Of a stretch of DNA of 64,000 nucleotides, positions 1 through 8,625 are shown piece after piece. Under the pieces are notes generated by a model, which worked only from the letters and a program-made list of their open reading frames with translations, was not told where the DNA came from and searched no databases. This stretch comes from Flavihumibacter profundi (GTDB lineage: Bacteria; Bacteroidota; Bacteroidia; Chitinophagales; Chitinophagaceae): positions 186,001-250,000 of the forward strand of contig NZ_JAIQXE010000002.1 of the NCBI RefSeq assembly GCF_020076305.1. Direction: 5' to 3'. The number at the start of each line of letters is the position of its first letter. Position 1 is the stretch's first letter. The translations under genes and the position numbers were made by a program.

Positions 1-2
1 AT

Positions 3-989
3 TCGGGGAACAGTAGTGAACTGCTCCGGATCCAGGAACAAAATGACAGCCTCCGTATCCTGATCCTGCAATTACAAACCCGGACAGACTCTATTTCCAA
101 TGCCCTGAAAACAAGCCAGCAGCAACAGGTAAAGCTGCAGGTCGCCCTGGATTCCGTTAACAAAAAGCTGGATACCGTACTGGTAAAAATTGAAAAGATA
201 AACCAGGACCTGTTCCAGGTAAATGCCGACCTGGTCAGTTTACACCAGCAATTAATAGTGCTTAACCAACAGTACCAGCAATTACTGGTAATGCTGAACG
301 ACCTGAAATCGCAGTCCTGCACCATTAATATCGGGTTACTGGCATATTTCCCATTTAATGGAAATTCAGGTGATAGCAGTGGTAATGGTAATAATGGTAC
401 GGTTGAAGGAGCTATACTAACATCCGACAGGTTTGGAAAAGCAAATTCTGCCTTTCTGTTCGGTGCAAATAAAACCATCAAAATATACAATCCCAGCAGT
501 GAATTGAATTTGACTTCAAGTTTTACAATTTCATCCTGGTTTAAGGCAGATGCACTTGCTACAACTTATAATGCGTCAATGCTTTTGTCGAAGCATGATG
601 GAGATTTTGGAAATGATGGCTGGGCTTATGGAATATTGAATCCTAACCATAACTTGACTTCCCAGGTAGTATTTTTTTATGCTAACGATCCATATAATAC
701 CAATACCAATCCTCCTAATTCCGGAATAGTGACGACTAACACATGGTATAATTTCATTGTATCTTATAGTTTACCAAATAAGAAACTTAATTATTATCTC
801 AATGGAAACCTCATTATGTCAAAATCAATTGAATATAATACGATTGCAAATTCCAGGCCTATAACTATTGGATATCAGTTTAGCACTCTTGGAACTTATT
901 TGGATTATTTCACTGGGACAATCGATGAAATAAGGATTTATAACAGGACCGTTACTGATCAGGAAGTTCAATATTTAGCCAGCCACTAA
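3..989 (+). CDS. Coiled-coil / LamG-domain surface protein, 5' end outside window
   Basis: The reading frame is open from base 3 without a start codon, so the N-terminus lies before the window. A GTG at 258 is in frame, but the uninterrupted upstream frame makes it an internal codon. The first roughly 100 visible residues are rich in Gln, Leu, Lys and Asp with heptad-like spacing and should form a coiled coil. The last 200 or so form a LamG/concanavalin A-like jelly roll: it opens with a LAYFPFNGNSGDSSGNGNNG segment and closes with the typical IDEIRIYNR turn. Such domains bind glycans or proteins at the cell surface. I see no C-terminal sorting domain. Function beyond adhesion or glycan binding is not visible. 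Confidence 0.75.
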   Translation, partial: SGNSSELLRIQEQNDSLRILILQLQTRTDSISNALKTSQQQQVKLQVALDSVNKKLDTVLVKIEKINQDLFQVNADLVSLHQQLIVLNQQYQQLLVMLNDLKSQSCTINIGLLAYFPFNGNSGDSSGNGNNGTVEGAILTSDRFGKANSAFLFGANKTIKIYNPSSELNLTSSFTISSWFKADALATTYNASMLLSKHDGDFGNDGWAYGILNPNHNLTSQVVFFYANDPYNTNTNPPNSGIVTTNTWYNFIVSYSLPNKKLNYYLNGNLIMSKSIEYNTIANSRPITIGYQFSTLGTYLDYFTGTIDEIRIYNRTVTDQEVQYLASH

Positions 990-1000
990 TTTTTTTGGTT

Positions 1001-1123
1001 AGTATCGAACATTACGAACAGAAACTGACGACTTATAATCTTTCTGATTATTATGCTGATGAAAAGGCGCATTATGTAAGAGGTGGTTTTTCCAATTATC
1101 GATATGGAAATCTTCGACTTTAA
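1001..1123 (+). pseudogene. Possible C-terminal remnant of an unknown gene
   Basis: Between the LamG gene and the next CDS a 40-codon frame ends at TAA 1121. It is rich in aromatic residues (SIEHYEQKL, YNLSDYYADEKAHYVRGGF) and reads like protein rather than random AT-rich DNA, but has no start codon of its own. It could be the tail of a deleted gene. The family is not recognised and this is a weak call. Confidence 0.2.
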
Positions 1124-1283
1124 GATGTAAACAAAATACTAAGTATGCAACAATTCAATTTGGAAGAGCCACAGTAATAAAAAATCTCAAAATTTTTAAC
1201 CAGGCATTATCAATTTCAGAAATTTCCAGTTAATAGGGCGACACAAAAAATACTTCAATCCTAAATTCTTCAAATAATTTATT

Positions 1284-1901
1284 ATGAAAAAATTATTTTT
1301 TTTAATTGCTATGATAATTTGTTTTATTTCCTTGTATGCACAAGAATGTAATTTTCAAGATTTATCTAATAAATACAATTACAAACTAAAACTAATTAAG
1401 AAAAAGGATATAGATCTCAATCAAGAAAGAACTGAGTCAATAGAATTACTTGTCGTAAGAAAATTAGATAATACCTTAATTCAGAAAATTAATTTTGGTG
1501 ATATTGGTTACGTTTATGAAGACCAATTATCCGATTGCCATAATGCGGTATCTTATATAACATCTTATAGATTAGAATTACTTCACGACTCAGAAATAAA
1601 ACCTACACTAGTAATTAGAGATTTCAATTTTGATAATTTAGAAGACATAGCTATTATCAATAACGTCGGTATGAATTTACCTGCAAATTATACTTTCTTC
1701 ACACAAGATAAAGAAGGCAAATTTGCGAAAGATGATTTTTTATCAAATCAAATAATGTTTCTTCCTTCAATCAATCTAAAAGAAAAGTCAATCGATATGA
1801 CTGTGCCATTAAACTCAAATACAATTTCTCATAAGAATTATAAATTTGACTCCAATTTGAAGAAATGGATTTTAGTTAAACAGTATAATAAAAAAATGTA
1901 A
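1284..1901 (+). CDS. Secreted hypothetical protein
   Basis: 205 residues. The N-terminus (MKKLFFLIAMIICFISLYAQE) is a clear Sec signal peptide with likely cleavage after the Ala-Gln region, so the product should be exported to the periplasm or surface. The mature part contains an FNFDNLEDIAIINN segment, a pattern seen in small exported proteins named after XAC2610, where an acidic loop of this kind is the recognisable element. No enzyme motif is visible. The gene is very AT-rich compared with the CRISPR locus and has about 240 bp of AT-rich DNA on its downstream side. Its start is fixed by the signal peptide. Function unknown. Confidence 0.6.
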   Translation: MKKLFFLIAMIICFISLYAQECNFQDLSNKYNYKLKLIKKKDIDLNQERTESIELLVVRKLDNTLIQKINFGDIGYVYEDQLSDCHNAVSYITSYRLELLHDSEIKPTLVIRDFNFDNLEDIAIINNVGMNLPANYTFFTQDKEGKFAKDDFLSNQIMFLPSINLKEKSIDMTVPLNSNTISHKNYKFDSNLKKWILVKQYNKKM

Positions 1902-2143
1902 CCTTAATTATGATTTATTACTACCATGCTATTCTCGAAATATTTAATCATTCAGAATTGTTTAGTTAGCATTCCAATTAAAATATGTTTTGAAATGTTA
2001 TTAAGCATTAAACATATACCAGATTTTAATGGTTTACTGTAAACCACATTTCATTTGACGACATACACTTCATATTTATTTTGGCGAGATAATAAATATA
2101 CAATGCACATTATTTAGTCTTATTTATAATTAAATAACAGATT

Positions 2144-3664
2144 ATGAAGAATATCAATTATTTATTATTATTTACTCTTGTAATTCAAATCATTACTCCT
2201 AATATAGCAAGAGGGAATAACAAAAATTACCACAAGAAAAATTCATTTGACATTATTAAATACTTAGAAGAAAGGTATCCTGGTGTTGAATCGGATGAAA
2301 AGGAAATTTATAGGTATTATAAGACTATCATTAATCCTGATAATGGAGACACAGTTGGATACAATATTTACGGTGCGATTTACATTGTATCAGATAGAGG
2401 CGAGGTGAGTTCAACTAAAATCATCGAAGACCCATTTTGTATTAATGCCAATGGGGTTATATTATATGAAAATATGTTTATTTACAAAATATTTGGAAGC
2501 GGAAATATTTGTTATGTAAAACCAAATTTGAAGTTTGAAAAAAATGTAAGTGGGGGAGCAGGGTATTTTGATTGCAGCATTGATAATTTTATTATAAATC
2601 CGAAAGAATTTTTCATATATAATTTCAATGGCAAACTCGTAAAGCATATTATTAATTCAACCGAGAATTCAAAAGATAATGTATGCGATATGTCAGAATA
2701 TAAAAATCTTGATGAAAATAATGAAAGAATATATTATTATTATACAAGGGGATGTGATTTGTATAACTTGAATAGAGAAGGAATTATTGATTCTTTGGGT
2801 AACATTATCCTAGCTCAAAAGTATGGAAATATTACATTCTTGGAAAGGCAAAAAGATGTTGATTATTTTTTACTCCAAGTATTTACAGAAGGAGGTAGAG
2901 AGTTGTTTGGTATTGGTTTATCCACTGGCGAAATTATTTATGAACCTGCCTTTGATGAAATAAATACCAGTGACCTAATTGACCCAGACATAAAATATGT
3001 AATAATTAAATATCATGGGAATTATGGTTTATTGAATAGGCAATATAAACTTTTACTGGATGCCAAATTCGAAAAAATGGAAATATTAAATGATAGTATA
3101 GCGCTCGTTAAATTTCCCTATGGATATAATGATGGTGCTTGGTCATTTCTGAATTTAAAGCAAAAAAAGGATCTTGGTTATAGATTTACTGAAGTACAAT
3201 TATGGCATGATGTATATACAGGTATTCTGAAAGCTGAAATTGGTGTAAAAGATAAAACTGGCCTCTGGGGATTCTATAATAAAACTGGTAAATGTATCAT
3301 TCCATTGAAATACTCTCAAGTAATGCAGTTTTCAGACGGCAAGGCCATTGTTTTTAAACGAGAATACATAAAGGGCAAAACTTTTCCTGAAGGTAATGGC
3401 TATGTTATAAACAAAAATGGAAATATTCAAGGTATTATTCCTAGTTCACTGGCAAGTGATATTGGTGAAATTGGCCATTTTAGTGATGGATTAATTTTGT
3501 ATAAAAGCAAAAGGGAAGGATTATATGGTTATTTGAATTCTATTGGACAGATAGCTATTGCGCCTGTGTATGAAAGTGGATCTAATTTTGTAAATGGCAG
3601 TGCTTATGTTGTTAAATATCAACAAGAGTTTCAAATCAATAAGAAAGGAGATCGAATTAAATAG
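2144..3664 (+). CDS. WG-repeat protein, exported
   Basis: 506 residues with an N-terminal signal peptide (MKNINYLLLFTLVIQIITPN). The C-terminal half carries WG beta-repeats, each with a Gly-(Leu)-Trp/Tyr-Gly-(Phe/Tyr) core followed by an Ile-Pro/Ala-x-x-Tyr strand: KTGLWGFYNKTGKCIIPLKY near residue 375 and GLYGYLNSIGQIAIAPVYES near 465. Weaker copies (YGLLNRQYKLLLDAKFE) lie before them. WG repeats are binding scaffolds common in Bacteroidota envelope proteins; no catalytic residue can be assigned. The N-terminal 180 residues are not recognised. The gene stands alone and is as AT-rich as its upstream neighbour. It ends 200 bp before the CRISPR locus regulator, in a clear composition change. 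Confidence 0.75.
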   Translation: MKNINYLLLFTLVIQIITPNIARGNNKNYHKKNSFDIIKYLEERYPGVESDEKEIYRYYKTIINPDNGDTVGYNIYGAIYIVSDRGEVSSTKIIEDPFCINANGVILYENMFIYKIFGSGNICYVKPNLKFEKNVSGGAGYFDCSIDNFIINPKEFFIYNFNGKLVKHIINSTENSKDNVCDMSEYKNLDENNERIYYYYTRGCDLYNLNREGIIDSLGNIILAQKYGNITFLERQKDVDYFLLQVFTEGGRELFGIGLSTGEIIYEPAFDEINTSDLIDPDIKYVIIKYHGNYGLLNRQYKLLLDAKFEKMEILNDSIALVKFPYGYNDGAWSFLNLKQKKDLGYRFTEVQLWHDVYTGILKAEIGVKDKTGLWGFYNKTGKCIIPLKYSQVMQFSDGKAIVFKREYIKGKTFPEGNGYVINKNGNIQGIIPSSLASDIGEIGHFSDGLILYKSKREGLYGYLNSIGQIAIAPVYESGSNFVNGSAYVVKYQQEFQINKKGDRIK

Positions 3665-3806
3665 TCTACATGACAAAAGTTTTATTTTGTGGTGGCAAAA
3701 AGAAACTTTTAAAAACAGTGACAAATGTTTTGAAGATGAGTCTTAACCGCGAATAATATCAAAACTACCACCAAAACATTCGATTAATAAATATGTAACT
3801 TAAACA

Positions 3807-3824
3807 TTTGCAAACGTTTGCAAA
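3807..3824. promoter_or_regulatory. 18-bp perfect palindrome, candidate operator
   Basis: TTTGCAAACGTTTGCAAA is its own reverse complement over all 18 bases and lies 45 bp before the ATG of the WYL regulator, the first gene of the CRISPR operon. Its place and symmetry suit a dimeric repressor site; autoregulation by the WYL protein is the simplest reading. A central CG within TGCAAACGTTTGCA is also LacI-family-like, but no LacI gene is in the window. Confidence 0.5.
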
Positions 3825-3868
3825 GTTTAGTTAACTTGTAATGCCATACTCCTAAACCTTATTCCTGC

Positions 3869-4900
3869 ATGCCATCTACGAAAGATTTCTCTCGTCGCAT
3901 TGATATACTTGATGAATGCCTGCGTCGCCGCCAGAAGAAATGGACGGTGGAGGCCCTGCTGGAAACCCTGAATGGGAAGCTCATCGCTGAATTCAACAAG
4001 AAGGTTTCAATCCGCACTTTATACAACGACCTTAAATACCTGCAATACGACCTGGATGCCCCGGTGGAAAAAGTCACCGAAGGCCGCATGGTCCATTACC
4101 GTTACCTCGATCCGAATTTCTCCATCAAAAACCTGCCGATCAAACAGGATGAAGTGGCCTTACTGAAAGATGCCATCGATATTATCCGGCAGGTGAGTGG
4201 ATATTCTATCATGGAAGACCTGGAAGCCATCGTGCGAAAACTGGAAAACACAATAACTACCAATGTACAGGACCGTTATACTGTGATCCAGTTTGAACAG
4301 AACGCTAAAGTTGCCGGTTCAGATTTGCTGGATGGACTATTTGCAGCCGTAAAGGAAAAAGCAGTGCTGCGCATCAGGTACCAGCCTTTTTTCAAGGGTG
4401 TAATCGATTACACATTCCATCCTTATTTATTAAAGGAATACCGAAACCGCTGGTTCCTGATCGGCCAGGCCGATGGCCAGGATGACATCACTACCCTGGC
4501 GCTGGACCGGATCAGCAAGATCGCCAACTCATCTGCAAAATTCAAGGAGAACACAAGTTTCGATCCCGATACCTATTACAATAATATGGTAGGGGTTACC
4601 CTGCCAAAGGGAGCCGTACAGGAACGCATCACGCTGCTGGTGGACCGCGACAAAGTGCCTTATATTATAACCAAGCCCCTGCACAGCAGCCAGCAGCTAA
4701 CCGAACAATTGCCCGATGGCAGTGCGCGCTTCACCCTGGATGTGGTGAATAACTACGAACTGCGCTCGCTGATACTGGGCAACGGTCCGCAGGTAAAAGT
4801 GGAAGCGCCCGAATTACTCTGCAACCAGATGGCAGCCCTGTACCGGAATGGCGCGGCTGCCTATGAACCCTATTTATCATCCTTACCCGTTACCGAATGA
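3869..4900 (+). CDS. WYL-domain transcriptional regulator
   Basis: 343 residues. An N-terminal winged HTH (about 1-75, with SIRTLYNDLKYLQYDLDAPVE as the recognition region) is followed by a linker and a WYL Sm-like ligand-binding domain (about 150-225; YRNRWFLIGQADGQ corresponds to the family's WYL segment), then a C-terminal WCX-type extension. WYL proteins bind nucleic-acid or nucleotide ligands and often regulate CRISPR and other defence loci. It is the first gene of the co-directional block, sits 45 bp behind a perfect palindrome, and overlaps the next ORF by the four bases ATGA. I infer that it senses infection or nucleic-acid signals and controls the operon, possibly including itself. 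The start ATG is the only one that keeps the whole HTH. Confidence 0.85.
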   Translation: MPSTKDFSRRIDILDECLRRRQKKWTVEALLETLNGKLIAEFNKKVSIRTLYNDLKYLQYDLDAPVEKVTEGRMVHYRYLDPNFSIKNLPIKQDEVALLKDAIDIIRQVSGYSIMEDLEAIVRKLENTITTNVQDRYTVIQFEQNAKVAGSDLLDGLFAAVKEKAVLRIRYQPFFKGVIDYTFHPYLLKEYRNRWFLIGQADGQDDITTLALDRISKIANSSAKFKENTSFDPDTYYNNMVGVTLPKGAVQERITLLVDRDKVPYIITKPLHSSQQLTEQLPDGSARFTLDVVNNYELRSLILGNGPQVKVEAPELLCNQMAALYRNGAAAYEPYLSSLPVTE

Positions 4901-5115
4901 ATACATCACCCGCTACCACACTATATGACCGAATTGAAACCGCTCTTAACCTGGGCGAGCCCAATAGTGTGATCCGTGAAATCAGGGTGGTGGATATACT
5001 TGACATAATTAAATTCATTAATGGGTATAATAAAAATGCGCGTAGGTTAATTACTGGCTATGAGATTTACCAGGCGAAATGGTTGCTATTATATAAGGAT
5101 TGGGAAGGTATATAA
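4897..5115 (+). CDS. Small hypothetical protein coupled to the WYL gene
   Basis: 72 residues, starting in a four-base ATGA overlap with the WYL stop codon, which argues that it is real and translationally coupled. It is predicted largely helical (VVDILDIIKFINGYNKNARRLITGYEIYQAKWLLLYKDWEG). It has no Cys, no signal peptide and no known motif. The composition shifts to AT-rich in its second half, like the following genes. Function unknown; it could be a partner of the WYL protein or of the downstream metallopeptidase. Confidence 0.5.
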   Translation: MNTSPATTLYDRIETALNLGEPNSVIREIRVVDILDIIKFINGYNKNARRLITGYEIYQAKWLLLYKDWEGI

Positions 5116-5170
5116 GAAGAAATTATAGTTAAGCAAAAGCTGTTAATATAATAATACAAAAAAGCAAGAA

Positions 5171-5977
5171 TTGGAAAACTCTGAGGAAAAAATAAAAGCA
5201 CTTGATGAATTGTTTAAATCTAGTGCTAGCTATCGAAATAGCGAAAACTTTTTTGAATTAATAAAGTTTATCAAAAAGTTTCCTTTGTTGTCACCTTATA
5301 ATGCTTTTTTGATTCATATGCAAAACCGGGGTGTAGAAATTGTTTTATCATATAAACGCTGGAGACAACTTGGAAGGACAATTAAATATGATGCAAGGCC
5401 AATGCTTATTCTTGTGCCTTTTGGACCAATAGAGTTTGTATATGATATTGCTGATACAGAAGGGGCACCTATTCCTGAGGCATTGATAAATCCATTCAAT
5501 ACAAATGGTGAGTTAAAAGTTGGAGTTCTTGAACGCACAATAAAGAATTGTGTTTATGATGAGATTTATTACCAGGAAGAAAACATGCATAAGGATTCAG
5601 CTGGATATGCCCAATTTGTTTATAAAAAGAGTAACTATAAAATTGTTGTCAATGCCGCATACACTCAGAATATAAAATTTTCAACGTTGGTTCATGAGTT
5701 GGCTCATATTTATGCAGGCCATTTAGGGGCAATCAAGGGTAGCTGGTGGCAATTTCGAAGTCTGGATCATAGTTCAAAGGAAATCGAAGCGGAATCAATT
5801 TCCTATTTGGTTTGCAAGAGAATGAATCTTCAAACTACATCTGAGGAGTATTTGTCAAGTTATATTAGTAAAAATAGGGAACTGCCCTACGTAAGCCTTG
5901 ATGTCATACTTACTGTGGCTAATTATATTGAACAACTAGGGCAGCCGGGTTTTAGACCCAAAAAAAAGCGAGCGTAA
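5171..5977 (+). CDS. ArdC-like domain / zinc metallopeptidase
   Basis: 268 residues from a TTG start; the frame is closed by TAA at 5144 and no ATG occurs before residue 51, so TTG is needed to keep the N-terminal domain. Residues 20-110 resemble the ArdC N-terminal ssDNA-binding domain (SPYNAFLIHMQNRG, a kinked SYKRWRQLGRTIK strand, ARPMLILVPF). A zincin motif HELAH follows at 175-179, with a downstream acidic EIEAESISYLV helix that would supply the third zinc ligand. ArdC-type proteins are known from conjugative elements as anti-restriction factors; the peptidase half is ImmA/IrrE-like. Placed between a WYL regulator and a helicase in a type III CRISPR operon, it may cleave a regulator or protect ssDNA. 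That role is inference. Confidence 0.7.
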   Translation: MENSEEKIKALDELFKSSASYRNSENFFELIKFIKKFPLLSPYNAFLIHMQNRGVEIVLSYKRWRQLGRTIKYDARPMLILVPFGPIEFVYDIADTEGAPIPEALINPFNTNGELKVGVLERTIKNCVYDEIYYQEENMHKDSAGYAQFVYKKSNYKIVVNAAYTQNIKFSTLVHELAHIYAGHLGAIKGSWWQFRSLDHSSKEIEAESISYLVCKRMNLQTTSEEYLSSYISKNRELPYVSLDVILTVANYIEQLGQPGFRPKKKRA

Positions 5978-5994
5978 AGCTTAGAATATCATCT

Positions 5995-6384
5995 ATGCGT
6001 AGAAGAAAGTCAAATAAAAGAATGCCCATCAGATTGATACTATTGGTCACAGTATTTAATTACCTGAATGAAAATGATCAGCAGGCCATTCGGGATAAGG
6101 TAGGCAGCAGTTCTCGTTGGACCGACAAAAAATTAATAATTCTATTGGCAAAGTATTTTGATTTTGAAAGACTCAAAACCGAACCCATTATTGCAGAAGA
6201 TATTCTGCTGTATAATTTCCTGCTGTATGATTGTTTCAAAGGGAATAATATTTCCTTTAAGGAATGTAAGCTTGATATGCAAAGCTTGAGGATCAGGCGT
6301 AGTGCGCTGCTTAATAAATATGAAAATGAAGTAATCAGGCCCCAGCTCGATGCAATAAGCAGGGTGGAAAATTTTATTCAATAA
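5995..6384 (+). CDS. Hypothetical protein in the CRISPR accessory block
   Basis: 129 residues, 17 bp after the metallopeptidase. The N-terminus is basic (MRRRKSNKRMPIRLILLVT), followed by a short hydrophobic run that is too brief and too close to charges for a confident membrane helix. The rest is mixed helical and rich in Lys, Asp and Glu. No motif or family is recognised. Its conserved orientation and tight spacing suggest co-transcription with the metallopeptidase and the helicase 42 bp downstream. A small nucleic-acid-binding protein is possible from the basic N-terminus, but nothing more can be said. Confidence 0.5.
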   Translation: MRRRKSNKRMPIRLILLVTVFNYLNENDQQAIRDKVGSSSRWTDKKLIILLAKYFDFERLKTEPIIAEDILLYNFLLYDCFKGNNISFKECKLDMQSLRIRRSALLNKYENEVIRPQLDAISRVENFIQ

Positions 6385-6426
6385 AGGTGCCTATGCGTAA
6401 AATCAAAAACAAATCATTCTTACTCT

Positions 6427-8622
6427 ATGCCTGAAAGTTTAGTTGCCTTCGTAAATTCAAAGTACAACCCTACCAGCGATCAGCTTGAAGCTTTACGGCA
6501 GCTTGAATCATTTTTTGCAGGAAGTGAAAAATGTTTCCTTTTAAAAGGCTATGCTGGCACCGGTAAGACCTTTATTACGAAATGCCTGTCTGATTATTTC
6601 AAGGAACAAAAGAGGCAAGTCTTGCTTATGGCCCCAACCGGCCGGGCTGCCAGAATTCTTCAGGAACGGACAGGTCTTGAATCAACAACTATTCACAGGG
6701 CTATTTATAACCTGAATGAAGTTGATGAAGTTGAATTTGAGTCTCCAAAACCTGGTAAAGCAAACAAGAAGAAATATAAGTTCAGGTATTCCCTTAAGCA
6801 TATTGAATCAAATACTGCTAATATTTACTTGGTGGATGAAGCATCCATGGTATCGGATAATTTTACTGAAGACGACTTTTTTATTTTTGGTTCAGGGCAT
6901 TTGCTGACAGATATGATGTCGTTAATTGCTCTGAATAACCAGGGAAGAGTTGATAAGTTGGTTTTTATTGGTGATAATGCACAGCTCCCCCCCGTTGGGA
7001 GTAATATTTCCCCAGCCTTGTCAGCTGAATATTTTAATGAAAAGTTTAAGATTGAAGTTTCCGAATATGAATTAACGCATGTGGTTAGACAAGGAGCAGA
7101 GAGTGGTATCCTGGCTAATGCTTTCAGTATAAGGGAGCTAATCAATAATAAGCAAAGACTGCCGTATAAGGTTTTGACAAATTTTAAGGATGTAACACTA
7201 TTATCCAATGAAAAGGTAGTTGATACCTATATCCAAAAAAACCCTGCAATTGATGTAACAAGTGCAGTAATCATCAACCATAGCAACAAAAGTGCCCTTG
7301 ATTATAATACTATGATCCGGGATAAGTTATTTCCAGGTAAGACAAATGTCATGGTTGATGATATCCTGATAATTCACCAGAATAACTATAACTATGACGT
7401 GGAGATCCTTAACGGAATGTTCGTCAAGGTTAAGCAGGTAAATGCTGTTACTGAAGTGAAGTCTGGTATGATGTCTTACGATGCTGATGGTAAAGAATGC
7501 GAGGTTTCGCATGTTTTCCGTCGCATTATTATTGATGTTCCCGATAAAGAAGGATACAAAGAGGTAGGCTGTATGATTTTGGATAATTTTTTATCAAGTC
7601 CAAACCCATCTTTAGATTATTCCGAAAATATTGCACTGTACCTTGATTTTAAATTACGCCATCCACAGCTTAAGCCAAAATCAAAAGAGTTTTCAGATGC
7701 ATTAAGAAAGGATCCCTATTTCAATGCCATAAGGGTGAAGTATGGCTACGCTGTTACCTGCCATAAGGCGCAGGGCGGGGAATGGAAGAATGTCATTGTC
7801 AACCTGGACCTGAATATGGGAAAGTCAAGTATTGATTTTCTGCGTTGGGTGTATACTGCTATCACCCGTGCTACAGATCATCTATTTGTTTTTAACGTTG
7901 GTGATTTGGGCCAATTTGGTAAAATGACCTACGTTAGGAAGCATTTGGAAGAAAGTCAGAAAAGGCAAATTACTTTCTATCTTCCTTCTAATTACGACCA
8001 ATTGCTTATTCAGTTTGGCCTTGTTAATGCATCTTCATTCCAGGTTGTAAAGTTTAAGGAGATTTTGGCCAGGTTATCCAGGACAGACATTGAGGTTGTT
8101 GACCGGAAACCATTTAATTACCAGGAGGTTTATTTTTTTAAAAGGAATGAAACTTTAGCATCCGTTTCCTTTTGGTATAATGGGAAAGAAAAGTTTACCA
8201 GGTTTGGCAAACAAATAAGTCCGGGTGGTAACGATGGCTTATACCTTGAGCTGGAAAGTTTATTTAATGAACCTGTTGATATCCATATTACAGATGAATC
8301 AATAAACTTCCCAACTGAAAATGAAGGGGATGTCAATGATTTTGAAAATTCATTCCCGCCTGAAAGTACCCAACTTAAAAACTTATATCAGGAAATGAAA
8401 GAGTTGTTATCAGCATTAAACATTTCTATTATAGCTGTAAACCATTTTCCATATCAGGAAAAATACACCTTTAAAAGGGGTCTGGAGAAAGCAATGATCC
8501 AGTTTTATTATAACAGTGGATTTTGTTTTACCAAGGCTGAACCTAATCTTCAACATTGTAATTCCAATGACCTTTTAGACACTATTGAATCAGTTTTAAC
8601 TGACCTGAAATCAATATCTTAA
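6427..8622 (+). CDS. RecD/Pif1-like superfamily 1 helicase with C-terminal extension
   Basis: 731 residues. Motif I is GYAGTGKT at 41-48, motif Ia LLMAPTGRAA, motif II VDEAS, motif III FIGDNAQLPPV, motif IV THVVRQ, and motifs V/VI TCHKAQGGEW and YTAITRA (the UvrD_C_2 signature) near 440-485. This is the AAA_30 plus UvrD_C_2 layout of RecD/Pif1-type 5'-3' DNA helicases. About 210 residues after the core match nothing I know and are absent from the related helicase at 27250. The gene ends three bases before the TPR/OB gene, so the two are almost certainly translated together. It may process nucleic acid for interference or adaptation; helicases of this kind are not standard type III-A components. 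Confidence 0.85.
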   Translation: MPESLVAFVNSKYNPTSDQLEALRQLESFFAGSEKCFLLKGYAGTGKTFITKCLSDYFKEQKRQVLLMAPTGRAARILQERTGLESTTIHRAIYNLNEVDEVEFESPKPGKANKKKYKFRYSLKHIESNTANIYLVDEASMVSDNFTEDDFFIFGSGHLLTDMMSLIALNNQGRVDKLVFIGDNAQLPPVGSNISPALSAEYFNEKFKIEVSEYELTHVVRQGAESGILANAFSIRELINNKQRLPYKVLTNFKDVTLLSNEKVVDTYIQKNPAIDVTSAVIINHSNKSALDYNTMIRDKLFPGKTNVMVDDILIIHQNNYNYDVEILNGMFVKVKQVNAVTEVKSGMMSYDADGKECEVSHVFRRIIIDVPDKEGYKEVGCMILDNFLSSPNPSLDYSENIALYLDFKLRHPQLKPKSKEFSDALRKDPYFNAIRVKYGYAVTCHKAQGGEWKNVIVNLDLNMGKSSIDFLRWVYTAITRATDHLFVFNVGDLGQFGKMTYVRKHLEESQKRQITFYLPSNYDQLLIQFGLVNASSFQVVKFKEILARLSRTDIEVVDRKPFNYQEVYFFKRNETLASVSFWYNGKEKFTRFGKQISPGGNDGLYLELESLFNEPVDIHITDESINFPTENEGDVNDFENSFPPESTQLKNLYQEMKELLSALNISIIAVNHFPYQEKYTFKRGLEKAMIQFYYNSGFCFTKAEPNLQHCNSNDLLDTIESVLTDLKSIS

Positions 8623-8625
8623 TTT

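Noticed and set aside
258-989. GTG at 258 as the start of the LamG gene
   Set aside because: The frame is open without a stop back to base 3 and encodes a continuous coiled coil, so the true start is outside the window.
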